DNA from: Candidatus Poseidoniaceae archaeon
GTDB lineage: Archaea > Thermoplasmatota > Poseidoniia > Poseidoniales > Poseidoniaceae
NCBI GenBank assembly: GCA_022424925.1
Contig: JAKMGM010000007.1
Span: forward strand, 1-47,898
Direction: 5' to 3'
Length of the DNA: 47,898 nucleotides
Positions 17,436 through 27,600 of this stretch are shown here, in pieces. The number at the start of each line of letters is the position of its first letter. Position 1 is the stretch's first letter. The notes beneath the pieces were generated by a model. It worked only from the letters and a program-made list of their open reading frames with translations. It was not told the DNA's origin and made no database searches. A program made the position numbers and the translations under genes.

Positions 17436-18473
17436 ATGTCACAAACCAAGCGAATCTTGTACATCGATTCTTTGCGAGGCTTCGCCGTACTGCTCATGGT
17501 GATGGTACATGCTGCGGCAACTTGGAATCCATTTAGCGACGTCCAAGTTTCTTTGCTTGCCTATGCCGTTTCAGGTTTGGGTGGTTTAGCAGCGCCCCTG
17601 TTTGTCACCTTATTTGGTTGGGGCGTCGTTCGAACGCAATCACGGTTTCGTCAACGAATCGCACAAGCACTGTTTCTTCTGCTTGCACAGGTTGCCGTGA
17701 ATCTTACTTCTCCACATATATTCAATCCTTACACACCTGGCGTTTTATCGCTTATGGCTGTATTGACACTTGTTGTACCTTGGGTTTGTCAACGACTCGA
17801 TTTAAGTCGACCACCTACCTTTTTTGTTTTGACTGGAGCCATCTTTTCCGTTCAATTGCTCGCCACAGATATTCAGGGTACGGGACAATGGTCTGACAGA
17901 ATCGGAGATGAATCGATTACAGTAATCCTCTCCAACCTGTTCTTGACGGGCACATACCCGGTCTTCCCTTGGGTGATTTTTGCCTTTTTAGGTGCAACAA
18001 TTTCTCTTCAGCCAGAACTCGAATCAATGCCCGTGTCTTCCGCCCCATCTGTTCGAATGGGGGTAGGACTTGGTTTGCTGTATTGCACTATTACGTACGC
18101 TTATGCACTGTCCGAGAACCTTCTTTGGGCGCACCCATCTGAAGAGGCCATACTGACGTTTTTCCCAGCTAACTCACCATTCCTTATTGCAGGAATGACA
18201 GGTGTTATGCTGTCTTGGATGTTGATCCAAAGGTTTGGATTCAGTCATCTAGCCAGTGCAGGGAGGCTGTCGTTGTCCGTGTATATCGTTCATTTCATAC
18301 CCCTAACACTGATGCGTGATTTTGAGGCCACGCATCAGTGGGGATTACAAACGTCGATTGCTGCAGTAACCATCTACACGCTCGCCTGGATTCCATTCGC
18401 AGCGATGTGGCTACGGATGTGCCCGAAAGTGAGCGTAGAGACGTTACTCAAGTGGATTCGAAAATCACTCTGA
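17436..18473 (+). CDS. Multi-pass membrane acyltransferase-like protein
   Basis: 345 residues from ATG 17436, four bases after purQ; the frame is open upstream to 17295 but that would overlap purQ. The N-terminus YIDSLRGFAVLLMVMVHAA is the signature of the acyltransferase-3/HGSNAT/YeiB group, and GRLSLSVYIVHFIPLT near the C-terminus is the matching YeiB-like segment. About nine to ten hydrophobic helices. Relatives transfer acyl groups from the cytosol to sugars or lipids, but for the YeiB branch the activity is not established. Its 3' end overlaps the convergent proteorhodopsin gene by nine bases. Confidence 0.8.
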   Translation: MSQTKRILYIDSLRGFAVLLMVMVHAAATWNPFSDVQVSLLAYAVSGLGGLAAPLFVTLFGWGVVRTQSRFRQRIAQALFLLLAQVAVNLTSPHIFNPYTPGVLSLMAVLTLVVPWVCQRLDLSRPPTFFVLTGAIFSVQLLATDIQGTGQWSDRIGDESITVILSNLFLTGTYPVFPWVIFAFLGATISLQPELESMPVSSAPSVRMGVGLGLLYCTITYAYALSENLLWAHPSEEAILTFFPANSPFLIAGMTGVMLSWMLIQRFGFSHLASAGRLSLSVYIVHFIPLTLMRDFEATHQWGLQTSIAAVTIYTLAWIPFAAMWLRMCPKVSVETLLKWIRKSL

Positions 18474-19355
18474 AGCAGCAAGTACTTCGGTTGCTTTCTT
18501 AGCACCCATCCAAGCAACAACACCGAAACCGATCTTGTTGATGATGTCTGCAATGTTGTAAGCAACAGCCATAATTTCTGCACCGTTGTCAATCGAGACG
18601 AGGTCGACTTCAGGGCTGAAGAGGTAGCCGAGAGGGTAGATGATCCAACCGACGACGATGAACCAGCGGAGTGCGTTTGCACTCCACATGAGTTCTTCAG
18701 AAATCTTGGAGTTGTCGACACCGAGTCCGTCAGTCCATGGAGTTCCAGTTGCGACAACAATCATTGCCCAACCCATTCCACCAAGCAAGAGAGCTGGAAT
18801 AGCGCTCATAAGGCCGGCTTCACCGAGGTATCCGAATCCAATCATGATGAGAGCACCAGTGAAACAAATGCCAGTAAACCCGAGTCCTGCGACTTTCTTG
18901 TCAGTAATTGCGTCCTTACCAACCAGAGATGGGAACTTGAGTGCCATCAATGGAACTGTGATAATCCAGTCCATGTAACGGTATTCAATTGAGACTTCGC
19001 CGAAGTCAGCGTAAACTCCACGCATGTAATAATAGTGGAACGCAGCAATACCAACAATCAATGCCGAGATGGTCATTGTGGTTCGGTATTGAGGTGCAAC
19101 GTTGCTTCGCTCACTCATGAAGAAGACGAAGGCTGCACCCATTGAGATGTAACCAACGAAAAAGAGGAAGAATGTCAACATTGGCAGACCCTTTGCGACA
19201 CCATCAGCATCGTAAAGATGTGCTGGCAATCCAGTGTCTAGGTTCATTTCACCGACGCCAGCGGCGCTTACGGTGGATGCCATTGCAAGGGCAAATGTGG
19301 CAATCAAAAGCAGGCTCGTAGTTTTCGAGAATTTATCTGTAATCATGTTTCTCAT
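18465..19355 (-). CDS. Proteorhodopsin, light-driven proton pump (M105, DTK type)
   Basis: 296 residues from ATG 19355 with a signal peptide (about 1-32) and seven helices. The retinal Schiff-base Lys is K274 in ADIINKIGFG. In helix C the sequence RYMDWIITVPLMALKF gives D129, T133 and K140, equivalent to D97, T101 and E108 of the bacterial SAR86 protein. The proton acceptor is therefore kept and the donor carboxylate is replaced by Lys, a DTK pattern also known from Exiguobacterium rhodopsin. H107 matches the His75 partner of the acceptor. M137 sits at the tuning position 105 and predicts green absorption. No retinal synthesis gene (blh, crt) is nearby. ATG 19346 is an alternative start. Confidence 0.97.
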   Translation of the reverse strand: MRNMITDKFSKTTSLLLIATFALAMASTVSAAGVGEMNLDTGLPAHLYDADGVAKGLPMLTFFLFFVGYISMGAAFVFFMSERSNVAPQYRTTMTISALIVGIAAFHYYYMRGVYADFGEVSIEYRYMDWIITVPLMALKFPSLVGKDAITDKKVAGLGFTGICFTGALIMIGFGYLGEAGLMSAIPALLLGGMGWAMIVVATGTPWTDGLGVDNSKISEELMWSANALRWFIVVGWIIYPLGYLFSPEVDLVSIDNGAEIMAVAYNIADIINKIGFGVVAWMGAKKATEVLAASE

Positions 19356-19359
19356 TTCG

Positions 19360-19386
19360 AGGGTGGTACGCTCCACCCTTATAATA
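19360..19386 (-). promoter_or_regulatory. Proteorhodopsin promoter with overlapping palindrome
   Basis: On the minus strand TATTATAA (19386-19379) is a good archaeal TATA box. Its centre is about 27 bases before ATG 19355, which predicts a leaderless message starting at or next to the ATG. Directly after it lies the perfect inverted repeat AGGGTGG-N6-CCACCCT (19360-19379), filling the space between TATA box and start. That is where an archaeal repressor would block polymerase loading. Confidence 0.65.
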
Positions 19387-19444
19387 GGATGTAAAATTCC
19401 ATGGAGACTTATAGTGTTTTTCGACGCAATTCAAATGTGCGAAA

Positions 19445-21217
19445 TTATGTTATTTGGCCGGTTTGAACTGCCCACATGCGTGAATAGATGCCGTTTTGTT
19501 GAACCAATTCATCATGCGAACCATCTTCAACAATTTCCCCATGGCTGAGAACGAGAATTCTGTCTGCGTTTCGAACTGTCGAAAGCCTATGTGCGATGAT
19601 TACAGCTGTTCTTCCCTGTGATATTTTTTCAATCGAGCGTTGAAGTGCAGCCTCGGTTTCGTTGTCAACAGCAGAAGTTGCTTCATCCAAGAGCAGCAGC
19701 GGGGCATCTTTGAGCACAGCCCTCGCAATGGCGAGCCTTTGACGTTGTCCGCCTGAGAGACGATGACCTCCTTCACCCACCAGTGTATTCCATTGCTGTG
19801 GGAGCTGTTCTACAAAATCAGCGACCTCAGCGAGCCTTGCAGCCTCGTAGACCGCATCGTCTTCAGCTGTTGGCATTCCGTACCGTATATTCTCAAGAAT
19901 AGTTGTTGGGAACAACGTAATGTGCTGATCGACAAGCGCCATTGACGAACGAAGGCGTTCTAAATTCCAATCTGGCAAATTCTTTCCAGCCCAAGATATT
20001 GTGCCAGAGTTTGGTTCAGCAAAACGTAGAAGCAGCCGAATAAGGGTTGTTTTCCCCGCTCCCGTTGAACCGACAACCCCCACCGTTTGACCCTGCACCA
20101 ATTCGAGGTTCATCTCATCGAAAACAGGGTCTCTTCCAGGATAAGCGAAATGCACATTTTCGAAAACAATTGATGAGCGCAAGATGTCATCTTTTTCCGG
20201 CAAATAGTCACCCTGCTTGACTTCCGTCGGTGAAGTCAGCACATCAAGCACTCGTGTTGAACTTGCCATGGCGCGCTGATAGAGGTCAAACGTTTCCCCA
20301 AGTCGTGTTAGCGGCCAGAGTAAGCGCTGGGTCATAAAAACGAGAACTGAATAAGCACCAACGGCAAGCGTCCCATCCAACGTCATCCAGCCACCGAGTA
20401 AGAGTGTAGCTGTAAATCCGCAGAGGATCGCCATACGAATCAGAGGCGTGAATGCTGCTGATAGCCGAATGGCCTCTCTGTTTGCTTCCCTGTAGACGTT
20501 ACTCAGCGCTTCTACGCGCTCCATTTCCCGTTCTTCAGCGGTGAAGGATTGGATTGTCGACATCCCCGAAAGGTCGTTCTCCAAGAGCGCATTCATCGCG
20601 CCCGCAGATTTTCGTACCTCAGCATATCTTGGCTCAAGACTACGCTGGTACTTGAACGAGCCCCAGATGATGACCGGTATTGGTAAAACGGCAAACAAGG
20701 CCACTTGCCATGAAATGAAAAGGAACACTGCTCCCACAACCAACACAGTCGTACTCACTTGCAGCAAGTCATTGGCGCCCTTGTCAAGAAACCGTTCGAG
20801 TTGATTGATATCGTCGTTGAGGATGGCCAGAATATCACCTTTTTGCCGTTCATCAAACCATCCCATGCCTTGTTTTTGAACATGGTCAAAGGTGTCCAAC
20901 CTCAATTCGTGCTGTACCGTTTGCGCTAAGTTTCGCCATAAAATGCCGTAGAAGTATTCGAATAACGATTCAAGACCCCATATGACAAAGGTTAGTACTG
21001 AAAGGAAAATCAACTGATGCCACGGGTCTTGAAGTCCGTACGAAGCCAAGAAGGAATCTTCTCTCAGCACGACGACATCAACCGCTAAGCCAATCAACAA
21101 TGGTGGTGCAAGGTCCCAGATTTTGTTGGTGATTGAACACGCTGACGCTAAACGAATCGTCGCCTTGTGTGAACTCATGTGCCCGAGCAGGCGTCTGAAT
21201 GGCCCAACTTCAGTCAT
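19445..21217 (-). CDS. ABC exporter, fused membrane and ATPase domains
   Basis: 590 residues. The N-terminal ~310 form a six-helix type-1 exporter domain. The C-terminal nucleotide-binding domain has Walker A GSTGAGKTT, a Q-loop region, the signature LSGGQRQRLAIARA, Walker B LLLLDEATSAVD and the H-loop IAHRLS. It works as a homodimer or with another half-transporter in the MsbA/BmrA/lipid-A-exporter class; substrate could be a lipid, peptide or drug. It is 68 bp upstream of the proteorhodopsin promoter region and probably transcribed separately. Confidence 0.94.
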   Translation of the reverse strand: MTEVGPFRRLLGHMSSHKATIRLASACSITNKIWDLAPPLLIGLAVDVVVLREDSFLASYGLQDPWHQLIFLSVLTFVIWGLESLFEYFYGILWRNLAQTVQHELRLDTFDHVQKQGMGWFDERQKGDILAILNDDINQLERFLDKGANDLLQVSTTVLVVGAVFLFISWQVALFAVLPIPVIIWGSFKYQRSLEPRYAEVRKSAGAMNALLENDLSGMSTIQSFTAEEREMERVEALSNVYREANREAIRLSAAFTPLIRMAILCGFTATLLLGGWMTLDGTLAVGAYSVLVFMTQRLLWPLTRLGETFDLYQRAMASSTRVLDVLTSPTEVKQGDYLPEKDDILRSSIVFENVHFAYPGRDPVFDEMNLELVQGQTVGVVGSTGAGKTTLIRLLLRFAEPNSGTISWAGKNLPDWNLERLRSSMALVDQHITLFPTTILENIRYGMPTAEDDAVYEAARLAEVADFVEQLPQQWNTLVGEGGHRLSGGQRQRLAIARAVLKDAPLLLLDEATSAVDNETEAALQRSIEKISQGRTAVIIAHRLSTVRNADRILVLSHGEIVEDGSHDELVQQNGIYSRMWAVQTGQIT

Positions 21218-21324
21218 AATTCACCCACGTGGAGGGGGTATGAGAACTCTGTGTATGCCAATTTTTTGAACTCGTTATCCGTAATGCCTATGCTGTGGGC
21301 TTCCAACGCCTTGTTGGGGATGAC

Positions 21325-22134
21325 ATGCGAAGGCCAAATTCGACCACGCTGGAATATGTCACTTCCACCAACGGAAGGACACGACACATTACGCTGATTG
21401 ACCCTGCTAAACAAGACGCTCATACTGCTGCCAACCGTGCAATGATTGCCGTTGAATGCGGCAGCAGCATGATTTTTGTTGGAGGTTCTACCGATACCCC
21501 GGACGAGGTTGTACACGCAACCTGTAAGGCGATTCAAGAAGCCTTTGAACTCCGCGCATTCGCATCCAGTCAAGACCCAGAATCTGATGAAGACCAGTGG
21601 CATATCCCCGTGGTCTTGTTCCCGGGGGGCGCACACGCCCTCTCCCCAGCAGCAGATGCCATCACATTCATGATGCTCATGAACTCGAACACACGTCGAT
21701 TTTTGATTGGTGAGCAAATTCGCGGCGCACCGTATTTGGAGAAATTTGGTGTCGAACCATTGCCAACAGGCTATCTCGTATGCGCTCCCGGCGGCAGAGT
21801 GGGTGAAGTCGGCGACGCAGAATTAATTCAGCCAGACGACACTGAACTCGTCCACGCTTATGCGCTTACAGCGCGCATGTTTGGATTCAAACTGCTTTAT
21901 CTTGAAGCGGGCAGTGGTGCTGAAAGCCAAGTTCACCCTACACTTATCGAAAAAGCCCGCACTGTAGCAGGGTTGACATTGGTAGTCGGCGGAGGTATCC
22001 GCAGTTCTGAGCAGGCGGCTCTAGCAGCAGATGCCGGCGCAGATTGGATTGTTACGGGAACGCTCACTGAAGATGCAAACGACCTTGACGAACTCCGTCA
22101 ACGCATCCGTAGCATTGTAGAGGCGATTCAATAG
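21325..22134 (+). CDS. Geranylgeranylglyceryl phosphate synthase
   Basis: 269 residues from ATG 21325 (GTG 21295 is also in frame). A TIM barrel with the family marks: HITLIDPAKQD near the start, FVGGSTD, FPGGAHALSPAADA, YLEAGSGA and VVGGGIRSSEQA (phosphate-binding loop). The enzyme joins geranylgeranyl diphosphate to sn-glycerol-1-phosphate, the first committed step of archaeal ether lipids, and so is strong evidence of an archaeal host. The gene ends two bases before the end of the convergent coiled-coil gene. Confidence 0.95.
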   Translation: MRRPNSTTLEYVTSTNGRTRHITLIDPAKQDAHTAANRAMIAVECGSSMIFVGGSTDTPDEVVHATCKAIQEAFELRAFASSQDPESDEDQWHIPVVLFPGGAHALSPAADAITFMMLMNSNTRRFLIGEQIRGAPYLEKFGVEPLPTGYLVCAPGGRVGEVGDAELIQPDDTELVHAYALTARMFGFKLLYLEAGSGAESQVHPTLIEKARTVAGLTLVVGGGIRSSEQAALAADAGADWIVTGTLTEDANDLDELRQRIRSIVEAIQ

Positions 22135-22136
22135 GA

Positions 22137-23402
22137 TTAATCCTCGTCTTCAAAGACAACAGGGTCTCCCGTCCCACCAGGTGAAGGCGGCCGAGCATCC
22201 TCAACTTCCATTCCTGGCTTAATGGGCTGTTCATTCACGTCAAGATTGACGCGACCACCCTCAGCAAGCGTGGCCATGTCGTCTGTATCAGGAGTTGAGA
22301 GTGTGCGCCTCACATCGGGTGCGTTACTGTACGCATCTCGCTTCGCTTCGCGAGCATCATGCGTTCGAACCAAAGACAAGGAATCGGCAAACACTCGACC
22401 GACAACTTCCCGAGTACGCTCGCCTCTGCGAACCGAATCCAGTTCATGGACCATTGTTTCACGCTGACCCTCGAGTTCGCGCAGTTCTGCAGTTCGGTCC
22501 TGTAATGCTGCTTCCATGTCCGTGAGCGTGAGTGTAATCTGCTGAATACGTTCGTCGCGCTCAAAGACATCGTTATGCAATCGCCTCTCTCTCCTGCGTA
22601 GCGAGTCATATTCTCGGTTTCTCTCGAGAAGCCTTCGCTTAAGTTCTTCAATTTGTTCAACGAGGTAGTCGTGCTCTGCAGAAACCGACCGAGGCCCCTG
22701 CATGACACGCTCCAATTGTTCTTCGAGCTCCCCTAGTCGACCATCACGCGCATCAAGGAGGCCTCGTAGCCGATCAGCAATATCCCGCAACCGTTGTCGT
22801 TCTTCTTCAAGAGCTTTGTTTGCTGCTTGCTCCGCTTCGTTTTGTGCAAGGGCGGTGTCGAGCTTCGACTTGAGACTTCGAACTTCCTCAGCGGTGACTG
22901 AAGTGAGTCCAGCATCAGCCGCCCGCTCCAGTGCTTCGACCATTTGTGAAATACGTCCTTCCATCTCACCAATTACTTCGTCCTGCTGTGTGGTTAGGGT
23001 TCGTAGTTGTTCGACCTCATGTGCCGCCGCCGCTCGTTCTTCATGGGATATTGAGGATTGTTGGGATGCCAACTCTTCTCGAACATCTCCGAGCAGCCTT
23101 TCAAGATGGATGACCTTTGCTTCGCTTTCTTGGAGGGCTGAATCCGTTTCAGCCAGGCGCGCCACTTCAGGCGCAACCATGTCTTCACGCTCAGCCAAGT
23201 CAAGTTCCAGAACTCGCAACCGTTGTTTTACTGAAACCATTTCCTCGTTCCGAGCAGCGAGCTCATTCCAAGCGATGAGAACTTCCTCGACAAGTTGTTC
23301 AACCGGGTATCCTTTGAGCATGCCTTCGAGGGCTGCACGCTCATCGCCACTCGCATCACCGATACGGTTGATTCCACTGGTTCCGGAAGAGTCGAGCGTC
23401 AT
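22137..23402 (-). CDS. Long coiled-coil protein beside actin-like gene
   Basis: 421 residues. From about residue 40 to 330 the sequence is nearly continuous heptad-rich, Glu/Arg/Leu/Gln-rich coiled coil (for example LRVLELDLAERED, LEEQLERVMQ, RRLLERNREYDSLRRRERRL). It ends in an acidic, Pro-containing tail PSPGGTGDPVVFEDED. There is no signal peptide or membrane segment. It starts 93 bp downstream of the actin-like gene on the same strand, so the pair is probably one transcript. A structural, filament-binding or scaffold role is an inference from this linkage. Low complexity makes homology calls unreliable. Confidence 0.85.
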   Translation of the reverse strand: MTLDSSGTSGINRIGDASGDERAALEGMLKGYPVEQLVEEVLIAWNELAARNEEMVSVKQRLRVLELDLAEREDMVAPEVARLAETDSALQESEAKVIHLERLLGDVREELASQQSSISHEERAAAAHEVEQLRTLTTQQDEVIGEMEGRISQMVEALERAADAGLTSVTAEEVRSLKSKLDTALAQNEAEQAANKALEEERQRLRDIADRLRGLLDARDGRLGELEEQLERVMQGPRSVSAEHDYLVEQIEELKRRLLERNREYDSLRRRERRLHNDVFERDERIQQITLTLTDMEAALQDRTAELRELEGQRETMVHELDSVRRGERTREVVGRVFADSLSLVRTHDAREAKRDAYSNAPDVRRTLSTPDTDDMATLAEGGRVNLDVNEQPIKPGMEVEDARPPSPGGTGDPVVFEDED

Positions 23403-23495
23403 ACAAGCGTCTATCGCCGCACAACCACACTTGAACTTTCGCCATCAAAAGGCGTCTTAGATGGCTGGTTTTCCACCCTTGCTTTGCTACCGACA

Positions 23496-24500
23496 TCAGT
23501 TGATTGCGGTGAACATATCGTCTGGCATTTCTCCAGCGAGTTGAAGGGCGCCAGTAGCAACGGCGTTGATTGGGTCGTCAACACACCATACATTGACATC
23601 ACCGATATCTGAGATTTCGTCAGCCATACGGGCGGCAATGCCTTCGATGAGGGAGCCACCACCGGACAAAATGATGTTGTTACGTAGGACTGGTTGGTAT
23701 TCGGGGTCTGCGCCTGCGACGATTCGCTTGATGGCGTTACCGATCTTTGGAATAATGAGTTCACAAGCTTTGTTGACCAGGTCTCCGATATCGACAACCT
23801 GCTTTTTCCCCTCAACTGAGAGTTCAACCATTGCTTCGCGATCATCAGAACCAACATAGGACACTTCTTCTTTCCACTTTCGAACCATGTCTTTTGTGAC
23901 TTGAGCGCCCGTGTACTTCTTTCGAATGAGTTCCATGAGTTCGTTGTCCAACCAGTCTCCTGCTTCTTGGATGGTGACTTGGTCTTCATCGGTTGGGAAT
24001 GTACCGTAAATGCGCGCAATATCGGTTGTTCCTGCGCCAATGTCGACGACGATTGAACTTGCGATTTCTCCGATTCCGAAAGCGGTTGCAAACGGCTCTG
24101 TGACGACCATGATGGCGTTTACCTGACCGCGTAGCGTAGCGACGAGGTTTGACTTGTCAGTGAACGACACGTGACTTGGTGAGCAAATAACGCCAAAAAC
24201 CTCGTCGAATTCTTCAGGGTCTACGGTTTCTAGAAGATGTGAAACGAAGGCCTTCGCAGCCGCAAGGTTCGCTTCGTCATCTTGAGCAACACCTGCAGCC
24301 ATTGGGCGGTAAAGGTTGCAGGCAAGTTTGTTTTTGAGTGCATCGTTTCCGAACAACACATCGCGTCCAAGGAAGTTACGGGCAACCGGGTCTTTCGGTC
24401 GACCGACTACGGTTTCGATTGTGTGGCTGATTCCAGCGCTTGATGCAATTGTAGATTGGTAGGTACCTAGGTCGATTCCAACATATAGACGGTCACTCAT
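23496..24500 (-). CDS. Actin-like ATPase (actin/MreB/Hsp70 fold)
   Basis: 334 residues from ATG 24500, chosen because AGGTGA lies just before it. All five ATPase motifs are visible: phosphate-1 VGIDLGTYQST (7-17), connect-1 VVTEPFATAFG, phosphate-2 VVDIGAGTTDIA, adenosine ILSGGGSLIEGI, and a connect-2-like DDPINAVATGAL. The size suits a filament-forming actin homologue rather than a chaperone, as there is no peptide-binding domain. It resembles MreB/MamK/Ta0583 types in length, but I cannot assign a subfamily. The coiled-coil gene downstream is the likely partner. Confidence 0.9.
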   Translation of the reverse strand: MSDRLYVGIDLGTYQSTIASSAGISHTIETVVGRPKDPVARNFLGRDVLFGNDALKNKLACNLYRPMAAGVAQDDEANLAAAKAFVSHLLETVDPEEFDEVFGVICSPSHVSFTDKSNLVATLRGQVNAIMVVTEPFATAFGIGEIASSIVVDIGAGTTDIARIYGTFPTDEDQVTIQEAGDWLDNELMELIRKKYTGAQVTKDMVRKWKEEVSYVGSDDREAMVELSVEGKKQVVDIGDLVNKACELIIPKIGNAIKRIVAGADPEYQPVLRNNIILSGGGSLIEGIAARMADEISDIGDVNVWCVDDPINAVATGALQLAGEMPDDMFTAIN

Positions 24501-24511
24501 ATTCTTCACCT

Positions 24512-24564
24512 TCCGCTTTGCGGATGTATCGGCGAGTATGCCACCACCCTTCAAGGTTCACCTT
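24512..24564 (-). promoter_or_regulatory. Two small inverted repeats in the actin-like leader
   Basis: TCCGC-AAA-GCGGA (24512-24524) ends just before the ribosome-binding site, and AAGGT-TC-ACCTT (24553-24564) lies about 52 bases upstream of the ATG. The first could fold in the mRNA leader near the AGGTGA; the second is palindromic and could be an operator. Both are short, so chance is possible. Confidence 0.4.
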
Positions 24565-24614
24565 TGTACATATTGCTTCTTTTACCACTCAATGCACACA
24601 TAATCTATGCGCAA

Positions 24615-27600
24615 TCACTCGTTTTCATCCGCTTCTTGACCGTCGTAACCGGCCGTATCAACGGCGAATGCCGGCACTCGTTTTTGGTTGGGTGATGTAT
24701 GGCGCACATTCCATCCTAATTGATACATCACGAGAATCCCGCCCAGTATTCCAAAAACACCCCACATCAAGGCTCTGGTTTGCGACGCCCGCCCCTGAAC
24801 ACCCTCTCTGACCTCATCTTCGACTTCGAGAAGCGGATTGTTCCACTCGCTGGTGAAAGTCGCCTCATCACGAACAAGAACCGTGTCTCGCTTTGCTTCT
24901 GGTGAACCGTTGCGTGATTGTATAAAGATTTCAATTTGCAGAGGTTGGCCTCGGATATCCCACACAGGCAAGTCATTCGGAATTTCCCACAAACAAGAGA
25001 ATGTACCGTTCTGCACGTTGGTTTTCGCACATGACGCAATTGGATATGCGTTGCTTGTATCGGACAGGTTCACAACTTGAATGGAAGCACCCGTGTCAAA
25101 AGCATCCCCCTCCACATCGTGCGCAACCCATTCCACAACCAATTCATCATACCACACACCACCGTCTTGGGGGGATAAAACAAAGTCAACAACTGGCAAT
25201 GAATCGACCGGCCTACAGCCGTTTGAATCGACGGGCCAAAAAATTGTAACGACTTCAGTGAAACACCGGTCGAGGTTATCGAGGACACCATCACCGTCTG
25301 TATCATCGATGCAGCCGTCATTGTTTGCATCAAAATTGAGCGAATGCTGTTCGGGACATACATCGTTTGCATCGTTAACCGAGTCACCATCCGAATCATC
25401 GATACATCCATCTTCATTCACGTCCCAGTCCCGAGCATTCTCATTTGGGCACCCATCCACCGCATTAGCCACGCCATCCCCATCATCATCACTCCACGCT
25501 TGCGAATCCCGATGGACACCCTTCACTGCGAGTGCAAAACCTTGCCGATCGCCGTCAATCCCTACCGAACCTTGCTGATTTCCTGGAGTGATGTAACGGG
25601 CTCGCACCTCGATATCAACCCATTCTATTCCAGTCAAATCTTCTGGGGAGAGCGATACTGCAACGGTGGTTTCATTCCTGTTTGGAAACGATGTCGTGTT
25701 TGAAAAATCGACAACATTGGAAAAGAACAGCGTTGAATCTCCATCAGATTGGAATTCTCCAGCAAGCGCTTCAGTTCCGTCAGAGAGTCTGACGATGAGC
25801 TGCAAATCTTGTACCAGATACGGTTCAGGCGAAGAAGGCCACGCAAGCCGCACATCAAGGTGTTCACCGTTGAGTTCAAACCGTTTCGTCCACTGCTCAC
25901 CCGTTTTCAGAAACGGACCCGCTGCATCCGTTGCGTTCCACGGCATGGCATGTAAATTTTCCAACGCGTCGTCTGTGCCATTGCGCTGAACCAACCACTC
26001 AGCAGGACTTTTGTCTGCAAGCCGATAGGAATCGTGAATCCACAGGTCGGAGGTCGGAGAAACATTTCCGCGATGCAGTGCATTCTCCACTGCGGCCAAA
26101 TCAATGAGTTCTGAGAGATTTAATTGCCCCCACCCATCGTGTTCATTTTGCAACTGATACCCACCTTCACCCCCGTTTCTTTCTTGCTGGGAAAGCTGTG
26201 TTGTTGAGAGTGCGAGAAGGCTTCGTAGCAATGCGCCTGATGGGGTGAAACCTTCAGCAAGTTCAAGGTTGTTTGAACTGTTCAGCAATGGGTCTGCCCA
26301 AACAGGTCGCAACTGACTGACTGGTGTTGCGGTGCGACTCTCATATCCAGAAATCCAACCGTCTTCGACCAATTGCTGCAGGATTGCAGCAACGCCAGCG
26401 GCTGCTGGCGTCGACATACTTGTACCGGATGAAGAGCGCAATGCATCGTTGTAAGAATCCGGAATGCCGTCTGCACGCGCTGATTGAATCGATGTCCCGG
26501 GTGCAAGTGCAAAAATACCGTTCGTTCCTGCTTCGGTTGGCCCGATTGATGAAGAAGGCCATACCGACATTGACGGCGATTTCACTGAAGCACCGACGGC
26601 CACAACGTTCCTACCATTTGCAGGCTCGAGTAACTGCCCCCCATTGTTACCTGGTGCAACAAACGCAAGCGACCAAGGCATTTCGAGAGCCCATGCGTCG
26701 AAGTCGGCGGTTCGCGCAGTATACTCTGTAGTAGCGTCACCCCAAGAATTCGAATGGATAACTGCTCCGTGCGTACCCGCTTCAACAAACAGTGCATCGA
26801 CATCCGGTGGAACCCACCCCTCATCTGAGACAATATCTTGGAACACGAGCATGCTTTCGTGCGCCAGTGCCGAACCGTTCTTTGGCTCAGTATTTGAGCG
26901 CATATTGTACACATTGTAGCATGAAAGGGTGCCTGCAACATGCGTACCGTGGCGATAATCCGAGTGTCCATTTGTATCTCCTGAATCAATCGTATGGTTG
27001 ACTGCAAGAATTTTCCGATGACTGCCGCCCGGTTCGCCCACGCCATCTGTGCCGTTGGAACCCACCTCTCCAATCGTGGTAGCATTCCGGAAACATGCAT
27101 GGTCGTAATCGATTCCTGAATCTGCAGCCGCTACAACAATACCCGTTCCGTTTAGCCCCAATTCCCATGCAGGATTTGCGGACGTTTTTCCATGCTGAAT
27201 GAGCGACGCGGCAAGTGAGTTACGCCCGACGGTTTCGAGAACCGGTTCAATCCACAAAACACCGTCGAGAGTATGAAGATGGGGATGCCGTGCAAAGGTT
27301 TTCCACTCGATCACCTCGGTATGCGGCATGGGTGTTGAATACGCGTCGATATTTGGATTGATGTTGAAATTTACCGCCTCAAACGCTCGAAGCAGTTGGT
27401 GCACTGCGTCTTCAGGAAGGCGCGGCTCAAAGACTATTTTCACGTGTTCGACACCACTACCGCCAACCAATCCTTTGATCTCAGGCGCTGGCGCATCATG
27501 TGTTTCGAATACCGAAGAAGGCGTATAGGTGCCACTTCGCCAGACAAGAATTTGGTTTGGAGTAACCACCCTCAGTGGAGTGTGGCCTGAACCCTCAAGT

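Noticed and set aside
22702..23460. 252-codon Ser/Arg-rich open frame antisense to the coiled-coil gene
   Set aside because: It mirrors the repetitive Glu/Leu/Arg codons of the coiled-coil gene, has implausible composition and no ribosome-binding site.
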